In this document: positions 1 to 5,620 of the stretch, piece after piece
Position numbering within the stretch: position 1 is the stretch's first letter
How the letters are laid out: the number at the start of each line of letters is the position of its first letter
Source: DATJXG01 sp035500455
Lineage (GTDB): Bacteria; Acidobacteriota; Terriglobia; Terriglobales; Acidobacteriaceae
Assembly: GCA_035500455.1 (NCBI GenBank)
Contig: DATJXG010000187.1
Location: 1 to 12,246, forward strand
Length of the DNA stretch: 12,246 nt
Direction of reading: 5' to 3'
Made by a program: the position numbers and the translations under genes
The notes under the pieces: generated by a model
What the model was told of the DNA's origin: nothing
What the model saw: the letters and a program-made list of their open reading frames with translations, nothing else
Databases searched by the model: none

Positions 1-1224
1 CAGGCCGACGTGACTTACGGAAACATGGAAACTTCGATCATCGACATCCGCCATTTCCACGGCTCTCCCAATCCCGGCCCCGACGACGTGACGGTGAGAG
101 GCGAACCCGGCGTTGCGAAAGACCTGGCCGACATGGGCTTCGACATCATGTCGCGCGCCAACAATCACGCCCTTGATTGGGGGCTCGAGGGAATGCGCGA
201 AACCAGCCACTGGCTGGAGAGTGCGGGCATTGTGTATGCCGGCGTGGGAGAAAATCTCGGCCTGGCTCAGGCACCGGGCTACTACGAAAGCCCCAAGGGA
301 CGAATCGCGATCATTTCCATGGCGTCGACCTTCACACCTGGAAGTTCAGCCATGGCACCGGCCGGAGCCGCGCCTTCGCGCCCGGGCGTGAATGCGCTCA
401 ACCTGACCAAGTCGGTCGTTGTAACACCAGAGCAGATGGCGAGAGTCGTTGCTATGCGAGACGCCCTTTTCCCAGGCACAAAAGACGACCCCGCCGGCAA
501 GCTCCCCGGGGAACTCACGCTGCTGGGAACAAAATATGTCGTGGGCTCCAGTTTCGGTTTCCGCTACGAGATGGACGCCACCGATCTAGCCGGCATCCTG
601 CGCGCGGTGCGCCTGGGAAAGCAGCATTCGGATTTCCTCATCGTTACTATTCACTCGCACGAGCCCGCGGCCAGCGCTGCGCCCGATCCGAAAAACGACT
701 TCGCCGACCGCCCGGCGGGGTTTCTTCACGATCTCGCTCACCAGGTCATAGACAGCGGTGCCGATGTTTTCATCACCACGGGAATCCATCACCTCGGCCC
801 GATTGAAATTTACAAGGGCCGCCCCATCTTTTACGGCCTGGCAAATTTCTTTTGGGGAGACATTCAGGACCCGGTCCCGGCAGATCTCTACCGGCAATAT
901 CAGAAGAAAATGAACGAAGCGTTCGACCATCCCGAACGCGCCACCGACGCGGACTTCAACAGCTTGATGAACGGCGCGGACTTCGCCGGGCAGCCGCCAT
1001 TCGATGCCGTCCTGGCGCAAAGCCGTTTCGTGGGCGGGAAGCTCGCTGAGTTGAAGTTGTATCCCGTGGACCTGGGTTATGGACGCAAGCTCACCGAGAG
1101 CGGCACGCCGCGCCGCGCGGGCCCCGATCAAAGCCAGAGAATTCTGCGCACCCTGCAGGAACTTTCCACGCCCTTCGGCACAAAGATCGTGCAGGAGAGC
1201 GGCGTGGGCGTCATACGTCCGTAG
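1..1224 (+). CDS. CapA family protein (PGA_cap metallophosphatase fold), 5'-truncated
   Basis: The reading frame is open from the first base, and the family's N-terminal metal-site motif (ADVTYGNMET, window codons 2-11) sits at the very edge, so the true start and any signal peptide lie upstream; the GTG at 10 is not the start. Visible part: 407 residues. Further family motifs are SRANNHALDWG (about codons 52-62), an HSH motif (218-220) and GIHHLGPIEIYKGRPIFYG (about 261-279). Together the Asp/Asn/Glu/His residues form the metal centre of the CapA fold, related to calcineurin-type phosphoesterases. The family is named for poly-gamma-glutamate capsule synthesis, but most members outside Bacillus have no proven substrate, and no capB/capC partner is visible here. 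An exported or envelope role is inferred only from the family. The next gene starts 56 bp downstream on the same strand, so co-transcription is possible. Family call is firm; function is not. Confidence 0.87.
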   Translation, partial: QADVTYGNMETSIIDIRHFHGSPNPGPDDVTVRGEPGVAKDLADMGFDIMSRANNHALDWGLEGMRETSHWLESAGIVYAGVGENLGLAQAPGYYESPKGRIAIISMASTFTPGSSAMAPAGAAPSRPGVNALNLTKSVVVTPEQMARVVAMRDALFPGTKDDPAGKLPGELTLLGTKYVVGSSFGFRYEMDATDLAGILRAVRLGKQHSDFLIVTIHSHEPAASAAPDPKNDFADRPAGFLHDLAHQVIDSGADVFITTGIHHLGPIEIYKGRPIFYGLANFFWGDIQDPVPADLYRQYQKKMNEAFDHPERATDADFNSLMNGADFAGQPPFDAVLAQSRFVGGKLAELKLYPVDLGYGRKLTESGTPRRAGPDQSQRILRTLQELSTPFGTKIVQESGVGVIRP

Positions 1225-1256
1225 CCGATAGCAGTAGACGCGCCGGTTTCGCTTCC

Positions 1257-1262
1257 TATACT
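1257..1262 (+). promoter_or_regulatory. Possible sigma70-type -10 box before the CocE-family gene
   Basis: TATACT matches the -10 consensus at five of six positions. A weak -35-like TAGACG lies at 1235-1240 with a 16-base spacer. The start codon follows 18 bases after the box, giving a leader of roughly 12 bases with no clear Shine-Dalgarno sequence. It suggests the hydrolase gene can be transcribed independently of the CapA-like gene. Pattern match only. Confidence 0.35.
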
Positions 1263-1280
1263 CTTTTCCCGGCCAGAATC

Positions 1281-3041
1281 ATGAAAAAATGTTCCCTCTT
1301 GCCGCTTGTTCTATGCTCTCTGCTCGCCGTCGCAGCCGAGGGCCAGGAAGTTACCGTCGAACGAAATGTCCCCGCTACCATGCGCGACGGCATCGTGCTT
1401 CGCGCCGATATCTATCGCCCCAAGTCGGACGGCAAATTTCCCGTGCTGCTGCAGCGAACTCCTTATGACAAGCGCGGCGGCGTGGAATTCGGATTGAGGG
1501 CAGCAGCCCGTGGGTTCGTGGCCATTGTCCAGGACGTGCGCGGGCGCTACACCTCTGACGGCGAGTGGTACACGTTCAAGAACGAATCCAATGACGGCTA
1601 CGACACGGTGGAGTGGGCCGCTGCGCTGCCTTACTCGAACGGCAAAGTTGGCATGTGGGGCGGGTCGTATGTTGGCGCAACCCAAATGCTAACTGCCATC
1701 GCCCACCCGCCGCATCTGGCGGGCATTTGCCCCGTCGTCACCGCAAGCAACTACCACGAAAACTGGACTTACCAGGGCGGCGCATTCGAACAGTGGTTCG
1801 ACGAATCCTGGACCTCGGGCCTGGCCCAGGACACTTTCAACCGCAAGGTGGACGACGAAACCAATGCCCGCGAAGGTATGTGGAAGCTGCCGCTGGCGAA
1901 TTATCCGTTGTTCAACTTTCCCGCTCACAGCAAGCCCACGGCGACGGATTCCCTGGCGCCATACTTTCTTGACTGGCTGGCTCATCCTAGCTATGACGAC
2001 TACTGGAAGCAGTGGTCCATCGAAGAGCATTACGCCGATATCAACGTTCCGGCGCTCACTGTTGCCGCCTGGTACGACATCTTTCTGGGCGGCTCGCTGC
2101 GCAACTACATGGGAATCAAGGCGCATGGCGGAGAGGCGGCGCGGAGCGGCCAGCGTCTGCTGGTGACCATCGGTGGGCACGCCGGCGGGGGCCGCAAGAT
2201 CGGCGAAGTAGATTTTGGGTCTGCGGCGGAGGAGTACGACGAAAACAACATCACCCTCGACTGGTATGACTATCTTTTCCGCGGCGTGCAGAACGAATTC
2301 GCCAAACAAAAGGCGGTAAGAATTTTTGTGATGGGCGCCAACCAGTGGCGCGAGGAAGATGACTGGCCGCTGGCCCGCGCACGCGAGACCAAATACTTCC
2401 TCCATTCCGCGGGCAAGGCGAATTCCTTGCGTGGCGACGGCAAACTTTCCACGAGCGCGCCGGCTTCCGAGCCGCCAGACCAGTACGTGTACGATCCGGC
2501 CAATCCGGTGCAAACCATCGGCGGGCCGCTGTGTTGCGACGGGCACCACTTGCCCCCCGGACCCCGCGATCAGCGCCCGGTGGAAGCGCGCGATGATGTT
2601 CTGGTCTACTCCACACCACCCATGTCGCAGGATATGGAAGTCACCGGTCCGCTGAGCGTCGAACTCTATGCCAAGTCCTCGACCGTGGATACGGATTTCA
2701 CTGCCAAGCTGGTCGATGTCGGCCCCGACGGCTTCGCCCAGAACTTAAGCGAAGGCATCCTGCGGGCGCGTTATCGCGATTCGCGGGAAAAGCCCAGCCT
2801 CATCAATCCCGGCGAGGTCTACAAGCTCGATATCGACCTGTGGGCTACCAGCAACGTCTTCCGCAAGGGACACGTGCTGCGCCTGGAAATCAGCAGCAGC
2901 AATTTTCCCCGTTTCGACCGCAACCTGAATACAGGGGAGGACGCGAAGTTCGGGGAGAGATTCGTCTCGGCAACCAACGGCATTTATCACGACGCGCAAC
3001 ACCCCTCAGCCCTGATCCTGCCGGTCGTGCCGATGCAGTAA
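1281..3041 (+). CDS. CocE/NonD family serine hydrolase (X-Pro dipeptidyl-peptidase S15-like), exported
   Basis: A 586-residue alpha/beta hydrolase of the cocaine esterase / glutaryl-7-ACA acylase group, which cleaves ester, amide or peptide bonds with a catalytic serine. The N-terminus (about 1-21) is a signal peptide: MKK, a Leu-rich core, then AVAAEG. The nucleophile elbow GGSYVG places catalytic Ser at 129. The likely acid is Asp266 in AAWYDIFLGG, and the likely His is His300 in IGGHAGG, the place where relatives have GPWxH. The N-terminal motif QRTPYDKRG (58-66) and the tail from about 510 on (PDGFAQNLSEGILRARYR, SSSNFPRFDRN) form the C-terminal jelly-roll domain typical of the group. The length is normal. 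The true substrate is unknown; the export signal suggests degradation of peptides or esters outside the cytoplasm. It follows the CapA-like gene by 56 bp but may have its own promoter. The ATG at 1281 is chosen because it directly precedes the signal peptide. Confidence 0.93.
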   Translation: MKKCSLLPLVLCSLLAVAAEGQEVTVERNVPATMRDGIVLRADIYRPKSDGKFPVLLQRTPYDKRGGVEFGLRAAARGFVAIVQDVRGRYTSDGEWYTFKNESNDGYDTVEWAAALPYSNGKVGMWGGSYVGATQMLTAIAHPPHLAGICPVVTASNYHENWTYQGGAFEQWFDESWTSGLAQDTFNRKVDDETNAREGMWKLPLANYPLFNFPAHSKPTATDSLAPYFLDWLAHPSYDDYWKQWSIEEHYADINVPALTVAAWYDIFLGGSLRNYMGIKAHGGEAARSGQRLLVTIGGHAGGGRKIGEVDFGSAAEEYDENNITLDWYDYLFRGVQNEFAKQKAVRIFVMGANQWREEDDWPLARARETKYFLHSAGKANSLRGDGKLSTSAPASEPPDQYVYDPANPVQTIGGPLCCDGHHLPPGPRDQRPVEARDDVLVYSTPPMSQDMEVTGPLSVELYAKSSTVDTDFTAKLVDVGPDGFAQNLSEGILRARYRDSREKPSLINPGEVYKLDIDLWATSNVFRKGHVLRLEISSSNFPRFDRNLNTGEDAKFGERFVSATNGIYHDAQHPSALILPVVPMQ

Positions 3042-3053
3042 CGGCGCGATTTA

Positions 3054-3086
3054 GGCGCGGGCGCCCCCGCCCGTGCGTCCCGCGCC
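3054..3086. repeat. GC-rich inverted repeat 3' of the hydrolase gene
   Basis: GGCGCGGG (3054-3061) and CCCGCGCC (3079-3086) are perfect 8-bp inverted copies around a 17-base loop. A competing inner hairpin, CGGGCG-CCCC-CGCCCG, covers 3058-3073. It starts 12 bases after the hydrolase stop codon, so it could end or protect that transcript, but no T-tract follows. It may instead be one copy of a dispersed intergenic repeat; this cannot be settled from one window. Confidence 0.5.
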
Positions 3087-3117
3087 TCGGAATTGAAAAC
3101 TCGTTGCCACTCCCGCA

Positions 3118-3139
3118 TGGGCGAGGACGCTTGCGCCCA
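3118..3139. repeat. Second inverted repeat in the hydrolase-pilT spacer
   Basis: TGGGCG (3118-3123) and CGCCCA (3134-3139) form a 6-bp stem around a 10-base loop. It lies 31 bases after the first inverted repeat in the same 193-bp spacer. No coding sequence is visible in this spacer. Paired GC-rich hairpins like this suggest a repeat unit rather than a simple terminator. Confidence 0.4.
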
Positions 3140-3196
3140 CATTCGTGTCCTTCTGGCGGCCGCAAAACTAAAGTCACGCGCCTTTCCCACTTCCGA

Positions 3197-3225
3197 TTGG
3201 CTGGCATTTTCGCGGCGTTTACCAT
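3197..3225 (+). promoter_or_regulatory. Possible sigma70-type promoter directly before the pilus ATPase gene
   Basis: TTGGCT (3197-3202) and TACCAT (3220-3225) each match four of six consensus positions, with a 17-base spacer. The start codon at 3235 begins only ten bases after the -10-like box, so transcription would begin about three bases before the ATG. No Shine-Dalgarno sequence is present, in keeping with a leaderless or nearly leaderless mRNA. Confidence 0.3.
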
Positions 3226-3234
3226 CAATCGCAT

Positions 3235-4398
3235 ATGTCCTCGACTGAACAAGCTCCCGCTATCTCCGGGGCGGCTGGCATTGCCGCTGCGCCTGCCCCG
3301 CAGACGCAATTTTCTACTCCCGCGTTGCTGGCGGCAATGCTGAAGACATCCACAAAAATCAGCGATCTCTTTTTCTCGCCAGGCAAGCCGCCGGTGGTGG
3401 AGGTGAACGGACGCCTCACGCCCACCGGCCCGCGCGCCCTAAGCGCTGACGACACTCGTAAGATCTCCGCGGACCTCATCGGAGACAACCAGCATGCTCT
3501 CGCCAGCCTGCGAGAAAAGGGCTCCTGCGACGTCTCCTACAGCCTTCCCAGTTCGGCGCGCTTCCGCGTGAACGTGTTCATGCAGCGGGGCAGTTGCGCG
3601 ATTGTGATGCGCGTGATCCCCACCAGCATCCCGGACTTCACCGCCCTCAACCTGCCGGAAGAACTCAAGCAGGTGCCCAACCTGCGTAATGGAATCGTGC
3701 TGGTAACCGGCCCGACTGGCTCGGGCAAATCTTCCACGCTGGCGGCGATCATCGACCGCATCAACCAGGAACACTACTACCACATCCTGACCATCGAAGA
3801 CCCCATCGAGTTTCTGCATAACCATAAGAACTGCATCATTCACCAGCGTGAGTTGCACAGTGACACGCCCAGCTTCGCATTGGCGCTACGGGCGGCGCTG
3901 CGGCAGGCGCCCAAGGTCATCCTGGTGGGCGAGATGCGCGACAAGGAAACCATTGAGACGGCCCTGGAAGCGGCTGAAACCGGCCACCTGGTGCTTTCGA
4001 CACTACATACCATCGACGCCTCGAAGACCGTGGAGCGGATCGTGGGGGTGTTTGCGCTGGGTGAGCAACACGTGATCCGCAACCGCCTGGCCAAGAGTTT
4101 CCGCTACATCATTTCCCAGCGGCTGCTGCCGCGCCGCGACAGCGCGGGGCGAGTGGCGGCAATGGAGATTCTGAAATCGACTCTGCGCACTCGCGAGTAT
4201 GTAGAGAAAGGCGAGAACGAAGGCAAGACGCTGCTGGATGCCATGCGCGCCGGGAGCACCGAAGGCATGCAGCACTTCGACGGCGAGATCGAGAAGCTGG
4301 TGAGGGAACACGTGATCGATCTGGAGACCGCTCTCGGCAACGCCACCAATGCCGGCAACCTGCGCCTGGAACTTTCCGATTACACCCCGCCAGAGTAA
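3235..4398 (+). CDS. PilT/PilU-type type IV pilus retraction ATPase
   Basis: A 387-residue secretion-type hexameric ATPase of the PilT/PilU branch, which powers pilus retraction at the cytoplasmic side of the inner membrane. After an Ala/Pro-rich, probably disordered stretch (about 1-30) comes the N-terminal PAS-like domain (SDLFFSPGKPPVVEVNGRL, 43-61). Then: Walker A GPTGSGKSS (159-167), Asp box LTIEDPIEF (185-193), Walker B VILVGEMRD (228-236) and His box GHLVLSTLHT (250-259), all intact. Where PilT has ALR(E/Q)DPDVIL this protein has ALRQAPKVIL, closer to PilU. The PilT retraction signature AIRNLIRE is replaced by LRTREYVEK (317-325), and the C-terminus (TNAGNLRLEL) follows the family's usual ending. 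A PilU-like accessory retraction ATPase or Acidobacteria-type PilT paralogue is therefore likely. No other pilus gene lies in the window. The ATG at 3235 is the first start in frame and gives a normal length. Confidence 0.94.
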   Translation: MSSTEQAPAISGAAGIAAAPAPQTQFSTPALLAAMLKTSTKISDLFFSPGKPPVVEVNGRLTPTGPRALSADDTRKISADLIGDNQHALASLREKGSCDVSYSLPSSARFRVNVFMQRGSCAIVMRVIPTSIPDFTALNLPEELKQVPNLRNGIVLVTGPTGSGKSSTLAAIIDRINQEHYYHILTIEDPIEFLHNHKNCIIHQRELHSDTPSFALALRAALRQAPKVILVGEMRDKETIETALEAAETGHLVLSTLHTIDASKTVERIVGVFALGEQHVIRNRLAKSFRYIISQRLLPRRDSAGRVAAMEILKSTLRTREYVEKGENEGKTLLDAMRAGSTEGMQHFDGEIEKLVREHVIDLETALGNATNAGNLRLELSDYTPPE

Positions 4399-4440
4399 AC
4401 CCAGGCAACCCCAGGAAAATTCGGGTCAACGCCATCGCTC

Positions 4441-4458
4441 CGGGCGCACTGAAGCCCG
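4441..4458. repeat. Short inverted repeat after the pilus ATPase gene
   Basis: CGGGC (4441-4445) and GCCCG (4454-4458) flank an eight-base loop, followed by AAAAAG. It lies 43 bases after the pilus ATPase stop. On the plus strand there is no T-tract, so it is a weak terminator candidate. It is the first of two inverted repeats in this 189-bp spacer. Confidence 0.35.
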
Positions 4459-4492
4459 AAAAAGTGCGGCGCGGGAATCGCCGGCGCACAAA

Positions 4493-4528
4493 GCCCCACT
4501 TCCGTCCACAACCGGCGAGAAATGGGGC
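4493..4528. repeat. Inverted repeat GCCCCA...TGGGGC, possible dispersed intergenic element
   Basis: GCCCCA (4493-4498) and TGGGGC (4523-4528) are perfect 6-bp inverted arms around 24 bases. From memory, intergenic elements with arms of the CCCAC / TGGGGCACCC kind are common in Acidobacteria genomes. That resemblance is recalled, not tested here. Confidence 0.35.
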
Positions 4529-4551
4529 ACCCGCCGGAGGGGAGGCAGAGT

Positions 4552-4580
4552 TTTCCAGGGAGGGCGCGGGCGTGTATTCT
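4552..4580 (+). promoter_or_regulatory. Possible sigma70-type promoter giving a leaderless glycosyltransferase mRNA
   Basis: TTTCCA (4552-4557, four of six consensus positions) and TATTCT (4575-4580, four of six) are separated by 17 bases. Seven bases after the -10-like box is the GTG (4588) at which homology to the glycosyltransferase family begins, so the expected transcription start nearly coincides with the start codon. The only purine-rich stretch, AGGGAGGG near 4557-4564, is too far upstream of the GTG to act as a normal ribosome binding site. Confidence 0.35.
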
Positions 4581-4587
4581 TCCCATC

Positions 4588-5460
4588 GTGCTGATTTCCG
4601 TCGCCATCATTACTCACAACGAGGAGCGCAACATCGGTCGGACCCTGGAGAGCGTGCGCCCAATTATCCGTGACGGCAGGGGCGAGATCATCGTTGTGGA
4701 TTCCGGATCGACCGACCGGACGGTGGAGATCGCGAAGTCGCTCGGCGCCAAGGTGTTCGTGGAGGAGTGGAAGGGATACGCTGCGCAGAAGAATTCGGCG
4801 ATCGAGAAGGCGCAGGCCGACTGGATTCTGAGCCTGGACGCAGATGAGGAAATCGACGATGAACTGCAGAAGGCGCTCGTGGATGCGCTGGGCAGTCTGG
4901 AAATGATCGCCATTCTTCAACGCCAGCCCGGCGCTCATCCTGTTCCTATTGAGGATGCGCAAAGAGATGCAGAGCAGCACATCGGCGTGAGACCCGGGTC
5001 CGAGTTCGCCGGAATCTGGCTCTCGCGCAGGAACGAATTTCTGGGACGGAGGATGAAACACGGCGGCTTCTGGCCGGACCCCAAACTGCGCCTCTTTCGC
5101 CGGGGCGCGGGAAAGTTCGCCGACCGCGCTGTACACGAAACGCTTGAGTTAAAGGGAACAACCGGCCGGATTCAGCGCGGCAGCCTGCTGCACCACTGTT
5201 ATCCGACCCTCTGCGATTACATCGATCACATGAACCGATACTCGTCGCTGGGGGCGGAGATGGCTGTCGCCCAACGACGCCGTGGCTTCAGCGTCGCGAA
5301 TATCGTAGTGCGACCGGGGCTGACGTTCATTTACAACTACTTCTTCCGGCTGGGCTTCCTTGACGGCCGGGAAGGCCTGCTGCTGCATCTGTATCACGCC
5401 GCTTATGTTTCGTGGAAGTATGCCAAGGTTTGGGAATTGGGGCGAAAAGATGGTGCATAG
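4588..5460 (+). CDS. Glycosyltransferase family 2, WaaE/KdtX-like
   Basis: A 290-residue GT-A fold enzyme of the group that includes WaaE/KdtX, which adds glucose to the inner-core heptose of lipopolysaccharide in enterobacteria; here the sugar and acceptor are unknown. Seen from the GTG start: SVAIITHNEERNIGRTL (4-20), nucleotide-sugar binding VVDSGSTDRT (36-45), the DxD-type metal motif LSLDADEEID (81-90), and the family block SRRNEFLGRRMKHGGFWPD (146-164) followed by PKLRLFRRG. A hydrophobic C-terminal stretch (about 236-275) may lie against the inner membrane. The GTG at 4588 is preferred over an ATG at 4522 because the upstream codons do not resemble the family and overlap an inverted repeat. 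Oddity: about 36 residues (103-138) between the DxD region and the SRRNEF block look foreign to the family. It is a stand-alone gene between the pilus ATPase and the mutase. Confidence 0.91.
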   Translation: MLISVAIITHNEERNIGRTLESVRPIIRDGRGEIIVVDSGSTDRTVEIAKSLGAKVFVEEWKGYAAQKNSAIEKAQADWILSLDADEEIDDELQKALVDALGSLEMIAILQRQPGAHPVPIEDAQRDAEQHIGVRPGSEFAGIWLSRRNEFLGRRMKHGGFWPDPKLRLFRRGAGKFADRAVHETLELKGTTGRIQRGSLLHHCYPTLCDYIDHMNRYSSLGAEMAVAQRRRGFSVANIVVRPGLTFIYNYFFRLGFLDGREGLLLHLYHAAYVSWKYAKVWELGRKDGA

Positions 5461-5603
5461 CAACGTATCTAAAGGCAGGGGTAGAGATATCCCATTCGTA
5501 GAGGCGCAACTCCGCTCCGTCTTCTGCATCCCCGGAGTGCATTGACCTGTCGCTTGGGAGGGCGGCTTGCTCGTGGGCTAGCAGGCCCCCTATCATCAAG
5601 TCT
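5461..5603 (+). other. Spacer before the mutase gene; weak promoter-like hexamers only
   Basis: No coding frame is supported here. TATCAT (5591-5596) resembles a -10 box at five of six positions, with a poor -35 (TTGCTC, 5567-5572) 18 bases upstream. TTGACC (5542-5547) resembles a -35 box but has no partner at the right distance. I looked for a cobalamin-riboswitch B12 box, which would fit a B12 enzyme, and did not find one. Confidence 0.3.
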
Positions 5604-5609
5604 GAAAGG
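5604..5609 (+). promoter_or_regulatory. Ribosome binding site deciding the mutase start
   Basis: GAAAGG ends 11 bases before the ATG at 5621. It overlaps the in-frame GTG at 5609, which would otherwise extend the protein by four residues, so the ATG is the better start. Confidence 0.5.
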
Positions 5610-5620
5610 TGCAATCAACC

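Noticed and set aside
586..1131. Open frame of 181 codons on the minus strand within the CapA-like gene
   Set aside because: Antisense shadow with no recognisable motif.
1689..2549. Open frame of 286 codons on the minus strand within the CocE-family gene
   Set aside because: Antisense shadow of a clear hydrolase; no recognisable domain.
4522..4587. ATG at 4522 as start of the glycosyltransferase
   Set aside because: The 22 added residues do not resemble the family, contain an inverted-repeat arm, and precede the normal first strand; the GTG at 4588 fits better.
4426..5136. Open frame of 236 codons on the minus strand across the spacer and glycosyltransferase start
   Set aside because: Most of it is antisense to conserved glycosyltransferase motifs and its composition is not protein-like.
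5461..5620. Cobalamin riboswitch before the B12-dependent mutase
   Set aside because: No B12-box-like sequence and no long structured leader could be seen in the 160-bp spacer.
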